A stretch of DNA of 64,000 bases, taken from positions 806,001 to 870,000 of the forward strand of contig ML986578.1 of NCBI GenBank assembly GCA_010094045.1. The letters run 5' to 3'. The translations under genes were made by a program, and so were the position numbers. The notes beneath the pieces were generated by a model, which saw only the letters and a program-made list of their open reading frames with translations, was not told where the DNA came from and did not search any database. Source of the stretch: Lojkania enalia (lineage: Eukaryota; Ascomycota; Dothideomycetes; Pleosporales). Shown here piece after piece: positions 11,510-23,457 of the stretch. Within the stretch, counting starts at the first letter, position 1. Each line of letters starts with the position of its first letter.

Positions 11510-13346
11510 CTAAAATATGTACTATACGCAATTAGCATTGGTCTCACTAGGTTTGTGAGAAGAAGCATGGAACTTACCGGGATAAATAGATAAGGAACCC
11601 TCCTCTCGTACTCGGTCCATGCCTCGCCGTAACGCTCGCGGCACTTCTCGATGTCGCGCATGGCGCGATGGATGATCATACAGAAGAAGAACAGTGGGTA
11701 GAACCAGGGAAACGGCGACTTGAAGCCGGTAATGAGGCCCCAGGAGAGGGCAAAGAAGAGGTCGCAGGTATAGTGGATCTTGCGAGCCTTACCATCTGCT
11801 AAGCGTTAGTCTAATCTCTTTGCTATGAAGAGATTGTGGAGATTGGCTTACACCAACCGTCGCAAAGGATCTTGTTGCCATGTTTCGTCTCGATCGTTTT
11901 GGGGTTATGAATCTTGCCGTACTTGAAGTAGGGGAACGTTGTTCGTTCCTCGACGATGCCCCTCTCCTCTTGCCTGAACTGGTTCTTCTGGCTATTGGTC
12001 GTATCCCAGACGTAGTAGACACCAAGATAAGCAACTATCAAGAGGGCGATAAACCACGTTGGCCATTGATACTCATCAGGGTGGTGCGTGGCAACAAAGA
12101 GTATTGCGTGACAGTAAGAAAGGGGGACACCAGCCATATTCCAGAAAATGAGCATAAAGCCGAGTTTCTCGTAATACATGTCCCTAGTTTGGTCGTTGGT
12201 TCCGTGCACTAAATATTTAGTAAACGAAAACACTTACCATGTGGTGATAATCAAGTGCTCGCCTTTAGAGCAGGCACCGGCATAGAGATAGAATGCCACA
12301 AGCAGAAAGTACGCCTCAGCAGAAACATATCCATACTGCTCATGCTGTTTAAGACATGTGCCCATTGATAGTAGAAGTAGAATATACCATGGAATGCGGA
12401 CTTCGAGGAACATCTTGAAATCTAGGATGCCGAACAAACGCGGGTTGAGTTCTGCACCCATGAAGAAGTCATAGATTGGATAACCGGTCATTCGGATAGT
12501 AGCACCACGGGCTAGAGCCGAGAAATACGCAATGGAAGCGCAAAGAAACCCTGAAATGATGGCGACGGACATGATAGGGCCAAACTCGTCAATCAACGTG
12601 TAAAGCTTGAAGACGCCAGTGAAATGCAAGGCAAGAGCCAGGACGATGGTCGTGTACATCGACCACATTCCAGAACAGTAGTAAGGCAGCTGCTTCCCGC
12701 CCAGGTGCGGAAGAGGCTTGCCATGGCGGTAGACACCAGGAAGTAGCATATAGAAGGCCATTTGAATGAGTCCGAAGAACCAGTAGATTTGCCACGCTCT
12801 GTTGCTAGGGTACGCCTCCGTCTTGGCGAGAAACCACATGTGCTGGAAGAATTCGCTCAAACTCTCATTCTCAGCAGGCTTAGGGAACTTCCCATCATAG
12901 AAGATGGCTCCAATCCACATGTAGTACATGAGCGCAGGGAACCCGATCATCATAGAACCCACTCCCCAGGATCCACCAAAGTCGAAATTGCCAGAGGTAT
13001 CGACGGGACCAAAGTTCTCGATCGAGTTCGCTTCATGCCTATCGGTTTTGATAGTAGCTCCATTTCCATATCCGTTCGCGTGGTCTTTCGTATGGCCATT
13101 CGCGTCGCCGTTCGCATAACTGTTCGTTAGACCATTGGCCTGTCCCTTTGCGTGTCCGTTGAGGAACCCGTTATCATTGAGCTTAGCACTCAAGACTCTC
13201 TTGGTAGGGCTGACGGGTTTGGAGGAAGGATCAGATACGCCATCATCAGAGCCATCCGACTGGGGCAGAACTGACTTGCGTATGTTCTTTCTGCGGCCAG
13301 GTGTCTCGACGTAGCCGGGATACTGAGGTTTGCTAGAGCCATGCAT
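11510..13346 (-). CDS. ERG4: Delta(24(24(1)))-sterol reductase (sterol C-24(28) reductase)
   Basis: Catalyses the last step of ergosterol synthesis, NADPH reduction of the C24(28) double bond of ergosta-5,7,22,24(28)-tetraenol in the ER membrane. Exons are 13346-12238, 12183-11852, 11795-11578 and 11521-11510; 556 aa, all phases agree. The first 110 residues are polar, with an Asn-Gly-rich degenerate repeat. The membrane core begins at [20 protein letters not shown], and the ERG4/ERG24 family motifs follow: [50 protein letters not shown] and [15 protein letters not shown], ending [13 protein letters not shown]. The last exon is 12 nt: it supplies Y-I-F and the stop, which restores the conserved C-terminus. 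The acceptor of exon 3 was placed at CAG (11796) because it yields GWYGKARK, the family motif. The gene converges with MGR2. Confidence 0.93.
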
Positions 13347-14135
13347 GTCAGCCCTCGATCGCCCCCACCATCACAAGATCTAGAGTTGGCCATCCATTGG
13401 CGCCTTCTTACCTGGGTGTCTTCCCGGTCTGGGAGCGCGTCACTCGTTCAGTCATGGCTCTTGCTCAGATGCAAATGCAGATGCCGGTGTGGCGACGCGA
13501 TGTTCAGGGGTACGATCACGGAGGGATGGTGGGGCGATTGTGCCTACTAAAAGATTAAGGAATTAATGGGGTGCAGTCGAATGCTCTAATAACGCGACCA
13601 TGTGAGGCCTACGACGGTTGGCACCCGTCAATGGCTGTGGACGTCGGACGGTGGTATTGTTTGTTGACATAGCACCAGAAATTTTAACTTTTGGTTGTTT
13701 CGCTTGTGGACCAGACCACGCGTTCCCCACCGGTGGCAACGTCTCCATTTAACCCTCACCAGCTACTGGGTTCCGCCACTTAATCCGGAAACGCTGTAGC
13801 CCATGGCTGGCCGGCAAAGTTAAAATTTCCGGCTATGAAAATGTTCTTTTACTCTCTGTGAAACGCGATACACCTGCGTGGCCTCGGTGTTATGCACCAT
13901 ACGTGCATCATTCCCATCTGCCTGAGAGATACCCAGGCCTAAGTCTTTTCAGGCAATAAGTAAGAAAAAGTACTTTCTTTTACGGTAGAGGAATCCGTGT
14001 CCGATTACCATGTCCATTCTATCAAAATCGTTGCATTATGCTAAGAATTTTCCGGCTTTAAAATCGTACACCACAGCGCTAGGCTTTAATTCTCATTACA
14101 CTATCATGGATGCGCCCAGATATGTGACATTTTCC
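13347..14135. other. Intergenic, upstream of ERG4
   Basis: This stretch holds the ERG4 promoter and the 3' flank of the RBR gene. Open frames are 69 codons or shorter and unsupported. Confidence 0.4.
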
Positions 14136-16461
14136 TCACCTGATCCTACTAGAGTGATATGTGCAATTTCTATTATGCGCAGAATTGCCTGACAGTTCGC
14201 ATATAGTTAGCACATTTTCTGCAAAATGAGAACTTTTGCTACGCCGAAGAGTGCTGCTATAACAGTAAACCTCCTTCGAGCTGGGAATTTTAAAGGCAAA
14301 GAACTAATCTTACGTACCTGTGGCCCGAATCGCTGCGTATGGAGCCAGACATATCCAGCAAAATTCGTGCTTGCACTTGGAGCCTACGATTGTATCAGCA
14401 GATACTAACTGCAAGAGTACGTTAGAACCAGGCTTACATGTCATGTGGTCACACCCGTCATTCTTCTCAATATTCCAACCACACTTCTTCCCCGGACACT
14501 TCTTAGTGAACTTCTTGAGCGCTTTGGCACTTGCTTCTTCCTGGGCTTTTTGATCCTTCTCTTTCCTTCCACTCACGCGGTAGTCATATTCATCGCACGT
14601 CTCCCCTTCATGCCATGTATCTTCATGGACGATGCAGACCTTGAACCCGCATTCAACACAGCGGAAAATATTGCCTTCTTCGCCCGAGACATGAATTTGT
14701 CCGGATGTACAATTCCGGGCCCGACACCAACGAAAATCGGGATCATCGCTTAGTGCACTTCGAGCAGAGAGTTGATCAAATCTAGGCGTTGTCAGCAACC
14801 GTACGCAATTCCTTTAATGAAGATCTGCGGGTAGCTCGGAAAAATTATCCATATTTTGATGAATTATTCAAGTATCCGAGCGGTCAACAGTATAGAAATA
14901 AATATACATACCTTGCGTAAACTTCAGGTGTAGCATATTGTTGGACTTCATAGTGCTTCAAGATAACCCGGCATTCACTCCCAGGACACCTAATCTCGTC
15001 CCACCTCTTACTATTCAGTTCGGATTCAATCCAGCCTTGGTAGCACTTGGGACAGGTCTCCGGCTCATGCGCACAGTCAACAAGAGCTGGGAATTCGGCT
15101 ACCAGAACATCCTCCCCACACACAACGCAGTTGCGTGTTCTTGGCACCGATGCTTGACGCCTCATTTCTGTCACTTCTTCATTGTGGATTTGGCGAGCAT
15201 ATAAAGCGTCGGCATCCTCCCGTAGAGTAGCCTGGAGGTTTGACACATTGAAGTCTTGCTGCAAGCGGCGCTCCAACTCGGCGTCGGCATCAAAATCATA
15301 TTCATCATTGGAGTCTACGTCAACGGGATCATCTCGAGTTCCACGATTGATGGGCCGCCTGTGGACACTGTTACCATGCCAAGGGTTTGAATAGAAGCTA
15401 TCCTCTTCCCTTTGTAACTGTATTGCCAGCTCTCTATCAAGCGCTTCCTGGGCTGCTCTGTCAGGGAGAAGTCCTAACTCTGGGTAGAATATATCGTCAG
15501 ATTGTGTGCGAGGAATACGCCGGTCTGATCGAACATGTGATGATTGTCCGTGGTTGGTTTTTTCACGACGTGCTTGAAGTGTCTGATAAGGTAGAGAAGT
15601 TCCCCGCCCAGAGTGTCGTTGAGTAGTCCGTGACACACCCATCTCATTACCTTCACTGACTAAGTGGATGGGATCGTGTTGTGTTGGCGTTAAAGAATTT
15701 GAAGGCGGGAGTGAGACTAATGTGCTGCGGAAAGGAGGTAGTGTCAGTTCAGCGAATCTTCGTGCAAGCGGGTCAAGTGATTGATCACCAGATGGTGAAT
15801 GATGTGGTTCGGTATCCCAGGGACTGCTAGGTGGTGATGGTAGGCCAGTAACCGACTCATTACCGAGGAATTGCTGTTGTAAGTAATTTGGCTGCCCATC
15901 ATTTGGTATAGAGAGATTAGGAGTAGACGCAGCTGGTCTTAGGGTATTCGAGATACCATCTAGGCGGGATGGCTTTCTATTGATTTTGTTTAAGATTCTG
16001 TTCTGCTGAGCGGTAGATTGGGCAGCAGGTAATTGTGCCTGGTGGGAGAGGGCACCGTGGCCCGCTTTAGAAGCAAATGTTGTTGACTCTGGGGTTTGGG
16101 GCGAAAGGGGGGCCGATAGAGGAATTGACGAAGCTGGAGATCTTGTCAAAGGTAATAGGGCTGATGATTTCCTCTTCCTCAACGACACCCATGAAAGCTT
16201 CGGTGGGCGTTCAGGTAGCTCGGTCGGAAAGACCTCAGCCGATCCATTGGCAAGAGAGTTCGGAAGTGATGCCACAGAAACAACTGCTGAGTGTTTGTAT
16301 GGCTCACTGGGTTGCGCACTGAACATGCCTGTCGGAGGAAACTGCGCGATTCCATAAGCTCCAGTGTGGTCTGACCCACCAGTCTTGGATTGATGAGAAC
16401 CCATTTTCAGATGTGCATTCGGAACTAGGAGACCCGATTTCAACGCAAAATCGTAGGCCAA
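14136..16461 (-). CDS. RING-between-RING (RBR) E3 ubiquitin ligase
   Basis: An RBR ligase that passes ubiquitin through a cysteine of its Rcat (RING2) domain. Exons are 16461-14912, 14781-14438, 14383-14318 and 14188-14136; 670 aa. The first 440 residues are Ser/Pro-rich and probably disordered, with an acidic DVDSNDEYDFDADAE stretch near 385-400. RING1 lies at about 443-500 (CVVCGEDVLVAEFPALVDC ... CPKCYQGW ... RCPGSEC). The IBR spans about 530-585 (RWCRARNCTSGQIHV ... CVECGFKVCIVHEDTWHEG). The Rcat spans about 612-645 (CPGKKCGWNIEKNDGCDHMT, then CSKCKHEFCWICLAPY); the cysteine of NDGC is the expected catalytic residue. The last intron joins RAT to GNSAHNRNCTYH, a common ending of this fungal subfamily. 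The TGA at 14138-14136 follows soon after; a further exon cannot be excluded, because the stop overlaps a GTGAGG donor-like site. Confidence 0.85.
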
Positions 16462-17524
16462 CTTTAACTAGAACAAGGCTCGAGAGTCGCAGCGGATTCA
16501 ATGGCGGATAAGGCGCTGTTAAGACGGTCGGAGATAGGTCTGGGTGGCGGCTGCGTTAACCGATACGGGCTCAGCCAGCAAAAAGCGACTTCAACCTCGG
16601 GAGGCTGGACGCCTCAGGCTTCGCAGCTACGGGGTTGAGTCAATAAGAAAGCATTGTTTATATCGAAAGGCTGAACGTCGCCCCTGCTGGCAGGTGCCAC
16701 GGAATAGACCCTTGAGAGCGCTGCCACCGGGAAACTTAGTTCTAGGCAGCAGAGAGCCAAGCAGTGAGCCTCACATAGATAATATGCAGCTAGAAGCCCT
16801 ATTCCCAGTGGGGCTTGTTCCATCCCAATGTCACATGATTATGAATCAACCTTGACGTTGGATTCTCTGTTCTGAAGTTTATGGCTGAGGTTCGAAGTTG
16901 ACGGGCAACTAATGGCCTTGCCAGATAGGGCCTAGGTCGACGGTCCGTCTACACTCAGCTCGACCGGGACATCCTACACGTTTACCAAGACATGCTACAA
17001 CCCACCTAGTTGCCCGCTACTCACACAATTGTTGTGTACCATGGCATAGGCTGCACACGATGCAATATCACAAGTTGGCAGCGAAATGCCGAGGGGTTGG
17101 AACCAATCATTTCGCACTTTTGCATTAAGCATTTATGCATTGCCATTTTACGTCTGGCATGACTATGTACAGCATGTTCTTTACGTCTTTCACCCTTCCG
17201 TAAAACCGAACCTTCCACCATGTGCTATCCAAAACAGACAGGGGTATATTAAGCCCAAAAAAGGAACAATGCATTAGATCCAATCCATAGATCCCACTCC
17301 AGTCCTCAGGACGAGAAGAATAAAATGAAATTGAGGCCGAAGACGGCAGTGAGACGACGCAACTACCCTACCTCAATGCAGTGGGTGGGATTGACAAGTC
17401 TAAGCTTGTCACAATAGCGCCTTGTATGATACAGTGAGATATATAGGAAATCTTTCTACGGCCATGAGGACCGCATGCAGTTTGTATGCATTGATAGCAA
17501 TGTTTCTTGTTGAAATCGATGCTG
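16462..17524. other. Intergenic, no gene seen
   Basis: About 1.06 kb holding the promoter of the RBR gene and the 3' flank of the EGF-type gene. The open frames have no recognisable similarity. Confidence 0.4.
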
Positions 17525-20155
17525 TTATCGTTCATTTGTAGTTGCATTTGAGGGATGCGCCTGAATAGTCGTGCCATTTTGATACTCTAATGAGAGATTT
17601 CTGAGGTCGATTACGAAAGGCCCCAAGTCAACTGTAGAGACATCACTCTCGCCATCGCGATCGTTCCTTAGGAAGTTCTGCAGCGCTTCCTGCGCAGTAG
17701 CCGCCGTGTCCATTTTGCGGGTGTCTTGCAAGACGAGAAGGACTCCAATGCGGGCAAAATCGATGGCAGTCGTATTACTTGATACAGGCTCAGGGGTAGG
17801 CGTGGCGGTTGCCTGAGCGCTTGATGTCGCAGTCGCAACGGTATTCTCGCCTGGGTCTTCAACTTCGCCAATGGTCTGGCGCTGTTCGAGTTGTGGTTCG
17901 TTCATTTCAGGATGCGGCAGATCCAAGACGGGAAGAGATCGGGAGGGTTCAATCGTCGTGTCCACCATGATGGGGAAAAAATTTCGGCGTACCGATCGAG
18001 ATGCGAGCCCATTGAAAGTAATCAACGCATTTTCCGATGTGCAACTGAGGCTGAGGCTTGAAAAAATGGAAAGTAGGGCTGAAGGATCAAGGGGAAGACT
18101 GAAGTCGTCTTGCGCTCTGGTAAGTAGGCGAGGAATGCCAGAACCGACTGTGGCATTGTTGGCAGTACCAGGGATATTAGTTGTTGTGCATCCTGCGTCC
18201 CCCTGAGTTCCACACGTGCTACCTGTGAAGCCATTGATGCAAACGCAGTTACAGGTACGGTCAGATTGTAGAATCGCAACGCCACCATTTTGACAGCGAA
18301 TAACGCCATCGCATTGATTTGTTTGCTGTCCGCCTGAGGTAGGTGCGCTTGGAGGTGGATCATTATTGTTATTGTTGGTGTTATCAGCGTTTTGGGCGGC
18401 ATTGTTGTCTCTCATCTTAGGAATGACTATGAGAACAACTGGGATGACGACAGCAGCCGCTATGAGGAAGAGAAGGACGATGAGAAGCGTTACAAATGTC
18501 CACATGGGCATTCCGCAACACCTCCGGCGCCTGTTATTGGACTTTCGGTCACTCAGTGCAGAGTCCGTGCCACCAAACCCGCCGGCAGATGGCCACTTCG
18601 AGATGCGTTTATTATTTGGAGTGAGGCCTCCGTTGGGTGTTGCTTCACCCGGAGGCGGGAATGCGGCAAGCATATCTGTCAGAGAGCCAGACCGTCTCGA
18701 ATCAAACTTGCCCTTCTCCGGAGCACCACTCTCCCAGAAATCCAAACCCAGTCGGCTGGCAGTTTTCCCGCGATCCAGATTTGCAGCTAATCTCGTTGCT
18801 CTCCGAATCAATTCTGGAAGACTTGTTAGACTACCACGAGCTTCCGCTTCGCGTACCGCATCTACATCGATTCTCGGCGGTCGACGCTTCCCTACCCGAT
18901 CAGCTAGCGTTGTTTGCCGCGTACCCTGTTGTAGTGGGTGGACAGGAGATTGTAGATCATCTTTCTCGGGATCCAGCGGTCTTCGCAACTCGGATGTACC
19001 AAGTCTTGCTTTTCCATTTCGCAGAGAACTAAGAGACTCAGAAGAAGAAGATGCATCGAGGAGCCCAGTGCCACTGCTAAGGGTGGGAGCTCCGGGAGAG
19101 TTTCGCGACGACATTCCTTCCTTCGCTGCTAGCGTTGCGCCCCCGATGCCCACTGCACTTGCGCCGGAGCTCACACTATCCGGTGTAGGCTTTCTTTTGG
19201 TTGGTAAACTTTCCACAGACTTGATCGTCATCAAAGATGGTTTTGTTCTCCTCCCTAAACTAGCTTGTCGAACTAATGCCGGCGTAACTAATCCGCTCAT
19301 TTCATCGTGATCGCTCGCCCTTGATTCACGACCGTAGTCACTTGTTACTGTCTCTTCATCGTCAGATCGAATGCCATCATCTGCCATATAATAATCATTG
19401 ACATTTGTCGGAATAACATTACTGGACGCAAAGGAACCGTGATGTGACCGTAACGTGTCGGAACGAATTTCTGCTTCTTCGGCGATGGGGGACACGTAAG
19501 AAGACTGTGTATAGTACGAAGATGGTCCTCGTCGTGAGGAAGGAGGAGGCCCAAGGCTGGGCAGTCGACGAGGCAAAGGCTGTATGGTAGGCATTGGCGG
19601 CTGCGGTACTGGAAAGTCTGGAATCGACCCTAGCGAAGAAGCTTCAGATGCGGCAGACGAAGTCGTAAGTGGCCGCGATGTCGCTGAAGTCGGAGAAAAC
19701 ATATCATCACTTTGGGCTGAAAATCGGTAATCTCTAGGCGACGCGTGTTGAATAGGAAGTTCATCTGAAGTAGGACGAGGTGGTCGTTGGGGCGGAGGCC
19801 CTCGGTTTGTTGGTCTTGAATACGGCTGAGGGCTGGAATCCAGTATATCTTCCGCATTGTTGGAAAGTGGCCATTGTGGAGACGGCGACAGCGCAGTGGC
19901 ATTCCCTCTGCTATCGGGGGGTGTCAATGTCTGTTGCTGTTGAGCTCGACTTTGCAAAGAATACTGGGACACCAGCTGGTTCGGCCTCTGTGGTAGTCCT
20001 ACTATCCGCGATCGATCCGGTAATTGCCCTTGCATCTGAGCGGCCTGAAGCCTCTCCCTCGCCGCTCGCACAGATCCTTTTCCTGCGTTCGCATCTTCCT
20101 CATCATCCTCTGCCACGCCATATGGCCGGCCAGCTAACCGGGGATTATAGCTCAT
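17525..20155 (-). CDS. Type II membrane protein with long cytoplasmic Ser/Pro tail and EGF-like ectodomain
   Basis: A single-exon gene of 876 aa, start MSYNPRLAGRPYG. Residues 1-545 are hydrophilic, rich in Ser, Pro and Arg, with poly-Gln and Pro-Pro motifs, probably disordered and phosphorylated. One strongly hydrophobic helix lies at about 549-577 (WTFVTLLIVLLFLIAAAVVI and the following residues), preceded by an RRRRCC cluster that should stay cytosolic. Outside follows an Asn/Asp-rich linker, then one EGF-like module at about 610-645 (CDGVIRCQNGGVAIL, then CNCVCINGFTGSTC). The C-terminal domain of about 225 residues carries several N-glycosylation sequons. Conserved single-pass EGF-type surface glycoproteins of this design occur in Pezizomycotina, but I know of no assigned function. 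Antisense frames up to 314 codons are shadows of its biased codons. Confidence 0.8.
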   Translation of the reverse strand: MSYNPRLAGRPYGVAEDDEEDANAGKGSVRAARERLQAAQMQGQLPDRSRIVGLPQRPNQLVSQYSLQSRAQQQQTLTPPDSRGNATALSPSPQWPLSNNAEDILDSSPQPYSRPTNRGPPPQRPPRPTSDELPIQHASPRDYRFSAQSDDMFSPTSATSRPLTTSSAASEASSLGSIPDFPVPQPPMPTIQPLPRRLPSLGPPPSSRRGPSSYYTQSSYVSPIAEEAEIRSDTLRSHHGSFASSNVIPTNVNDYYMADDGIRSDDEETVTSDYGRESRASDHDEMSGLVTPALVRQASLGRRTKPSLMTIKSVESLPTKRKPTPDSVSSGASAVGIGGATLAAKEGMSSRNSPGAPTLSSGTGLLDASSSSESLSSLRNGKARLGTSELRRPLDPEKDDLQSPVHPLQQGTRQTTLADRVGKRRPPRIDVDAVREAEARGSLTSLPELIRRATRLAANLDRGKTASRLGLDFWESGAPEKGKFDSRRSGSLTDMLAAFPPPGEATPNGGLTPNNKRISKWPSAGGFGGTDSALSDRKSNNRRRRCCGMPMWTFVTLLIVLLFLIAAAVVIPVVLIVIPKMRDNNAAQNADNTNNNNNDPPPSAPTSGGQQTNQCDGVIRCQNGGVAILQSDRTCNCVCINGFTGSTCGTQGDAGCTTTNIPGTANNATVGSGIPRLLTRAQDDFSLPLDPSALLSIFSSLSLSCTSENALITFNGLASRSVRRNFFPIMVDTTIEPSRSLPVLDLPHPEMNEPQLEQRQTIGEVEDPGENTVATATSSAQATATPTPEPVSSNTTAIDFARIGVLLVLQDTRKMDTAATAQEALQNFLRNDRDGESDVSTVDLGPFVIDLRNLSLEYQNGTTIQAHPSNATTNER

Positions 20156-23100
20156 GAATGGTCCGAAGGAATCGTGACGATGGGTTGTGTCTACAGACCG
20201 ACACCGGCCGAGCGTTAAGATGGTAGTTCAGAAGATGAGGGTAGGAGGAACAGTTGGTAGCTCTACAGCTGGATCGACTCAATTATTCAGGCTTGTTTCA
20301 GAAAAGGCGGATGGGTTAGCAATATCTCCGTCGAAGGAAGCAATTGGAGAGCCTGAAGAAGCCCTGTGCTGATGCAGGGTTTGCGTAAGGCAACTCTACG
20401 GAGTAGAGCCCCGTCAAAAGCAATGACAAATTATAGGGTGGCCTCTAGAGTCAACAGGTAGCGAACCCTAAAAGAATAGACATATAGGTATCGGAGGTAT
20501 AGTTGTTAAAGACGGGGCCGGTGGGACGGGAGTGGTATAGGGTCCTGGTACGGAGGGGTACCGGAAGTCAATGGTTCCTTGCTCGAACGGTGCAAAACTG
20601 GAAGCCAAGTTGCGACGAAACCAAGAGGACGGATGCAATAGGCTCGGCGTTCATGTGATTACAGATTATAGGAACCTATGGCTTCTCAAATCAGAGCGAG
20701 TCCCAAGCATGACAAAGAGCGATGAAGATAGTCAAGGTTTTCCTGGAAGGGGACAAGAGCAATGCATAGTGCACAAAGGTGAAACCAGATGCTAGACAAG
20801 CAGTAACTGAACGTGGGATGCGATAAGAAAAAAAATGGCGGGGAACGTTGGCTAGCGGTGATGAGGGAATATTTGTGACAATGTCCGTTGCAGCGTGTGA
20901 AATATATTTCCAACTTGGGGTTTCAGAAGAGAGCCGAATACATACTCTATCACAGCATTGCTATAGCGGTCGTAGGTCAGACAAAGGTCGTCGGGGAAGT
21001 AGCGCTGACCTTCGGAGAGTAGATGTTGTAGATAGTATTGCAATTGAGCGGAAATGGTGTTGTTGAGGCGTCGTGGATAATGTCACAATGGCGATAAATG
21101 TAAACGTGCGCGACGGGGTACAGGTACCTGGCTGAGCGGTGCAAAAAGGAATGACAAAAGAGCGAAGAGAAGCGCAAAAGACCAGCAGTTCAACGGCAAA
21201 GAAAAGAGCATCAAGCTCGCGATGGGGACTCGGCCAGCACCTGTTGTCGCGGTGAGGATGGGGGAGAGCGAAGGGAACAAGAGTGTTCGCCGGATAAACG
21301 TCTCAACGCACGAAGAGGCCGGCGAGGGTGGTCAGAGCTGACTACTGATGGGCGTGGTAGGGACCATTGGGGGATTTTTGGAGTCAGGTCATGTGCACAG
21401 ACCTGGAACAAGCAACGCTGGAAGCGAGAAAAACCCTTAGGACGGCATCCAGCGGCCGCAGATAGAAAGCCCAGGGGGGCCCGACGGGGGGCGTTATTGG
21501 ACGGGTGGTGGTGAGACGTTAGCGTGGTAGTGAACGCACACGCTCCCGTCCAGCACGAGAGCCGAACAATCGAAAACCACCGATGCCCCCGGGCGACATG
21601 CCACTGCGCAGCCGATACGGAGAGCGATAAGGGCTCGACTTATCGCGACCGCATCCCGGCGGCGGCCTTAGCAGCTGCTTCTGCTGTTATTGTCGTCTTT
21701 GCTGTGGCGCTCGCTGCAGCGTTGACCGTCAGACTGCGGGCGTCGTGTACCTCTGTCAGCGCCCCGACACGAGACGGGAGTCTCGGTGGAGCATGAAATC
21801 TACCCCGAGATGATGGAGAGACGGCTCCGTGCGTTTGAGGCATGGTCCCGCGAGGCAATCCCGGGGTCCATCATCGACATGAGTCGCGCTGCAAGCCGCT
21901 CTCGGCCACAGACATGCCGCGTCGGTCGCGCATGCAGCACCGCTCTCCCCTGCAAGAGCCTTTCAGGCTTCGTGTTGCAATCATCAAGCAGCGTGCCCAA
22001 TGCATGCAAGATCGCGGCAGCGGCGGGCAGAACGAAGCACGACACTTGCGCTGCTGAGACGGCCAGTCTAGGAGAAATGAATAAAGGATTCGAAGGAGTA
22101 TATTATTGCGTCGCAACAGTTCCATACCAGAACGCCGCACGCCGGCCGTGCCTGGCCGCTCGGTCAATCTGTTAACGGCAAAGACGCGCCATTCATAATA
22201 ATCGTATTCACCGTGCCAGGACACACCTCTCCCTCTCATCAGTCCCAACGCTGCCCGGAGATGTCGATCGCTCCTCTATTCTTAGACGAGTAATCAGAGG
22301 GAGAAGAGATTCAAGGTTCGCGATCGGTAATGAAGGACTGATGGCGCATTCCAGTCTGTTTCGTGAGAAGCCTGACATATCGCTGGCTAGGAAAGGATGG
22401 TCCTTTCCTGCTATTGCTCCGTCTCGTCCTTCACACCGGTTCTTTTTGAATAATCACGTCACTCTCTCATGCTTTCCTTTAGTCATTGCTGAATACCCAA
22501 ATTCGGACGAATAGTGCAGTGTTCCATTATATTCGATCCATCGTGTCGAAGGAATAAATACAGCATATTTCTACATCTAATCCGTCCATTTCAGTCATCT
22601 ATCAATCCTGCATTGCATGTTATATGGTACTCAAGGCTATTGACTACAAGGCCCCGAAGCACTGTTAGGAGAAGTTCATCCATTCGATCGATTGCTAAAA
22701 TTGTTTGAATCGAATCCGGAAAGCTATTGACGCGACTCTAAGCAGGTGCTTGGGAACAAGTAGAGCATCCGCTACCCTATCAACCAGTATGACTAGGTAG
22801 GCAGTTACGCTGAGGACTGATCCGTAGATGCCGGCCAAGTCATAACCGTGGTAACCGGGCCAGGGCTTGTGTTATAACAAATGAACTCGCTGTCTCAACA
22901 GGCACAGCGTGAGCATCTCACCATCCCGAATACATTTTCATCTCTGTATCGAGGCGGACTCTAGCATACTTTTCCATTCCCCCAACTAGCTAGGTGCAGA
23001 ACCTCACCCAAACCCATCGCCAGCTACTTTTACGGCACGGACTAGAATAGTCGCACTGTCTTCAACGGACGATGATTGCTCAAGTGCAGGCAAGTTGCTG

Positions 23101-23457
23101 TATAGAGCCGTCACGCGGTCAACACAAACAGAGTGCTAACGCTTAGGTTCCTTCCAGCACGGAACTCTACGTCTGAACGACCGCCCGACCAGTGAGACAT
23201 CACCTCTTCCATATCGCAAAAGAGATTCTCTACCTCAAAGTGTTCCCGGTCCGCTATGTTGCTACCTGCGTTTGTGAAACACGCTGAAGAAACAATACAC
23301 AGACAAACATTCCATTCAGCCTGTGAGTGATTTCAGGCTCCTGGAAGAAACAAATCGAAGCCGGGTGTATACACGATCAGCCCAAACCAATTTGTTTGGC
23401 CCCAATTACGGTCCGGATCACGTTATTTTCCAGGAGCCAGACTCTGGCACTTTTCCC
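20156..23457. other. 3.3-kb region without a supported gene
   Basis: It lies between two divergent genes and is long for this window. 21.2-22.2 kb is GC-rich with overlapping open frames of 125-129 codons on both strands, but none resembles a family or has a clear start or splice context. It may hold long 5' leaders, a regulatory region or a non-coding RNA. The frame of the next gene is already open from about 23278. Confidence 0.35.

Noticed and set aside
18366..19310. 314-codon plus-strand frame inside the EGF-type gene
   Set aside because: Antisense shadow of the Ser/Pro-rich tail; no domain, no start context.
21786..22248. Overlapping 125-129-codon frames on both strands at 21.8-22.2 kb
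   Set aside because: Frames on both strands of GC-rich DNA without similarity; length is expected by chance.
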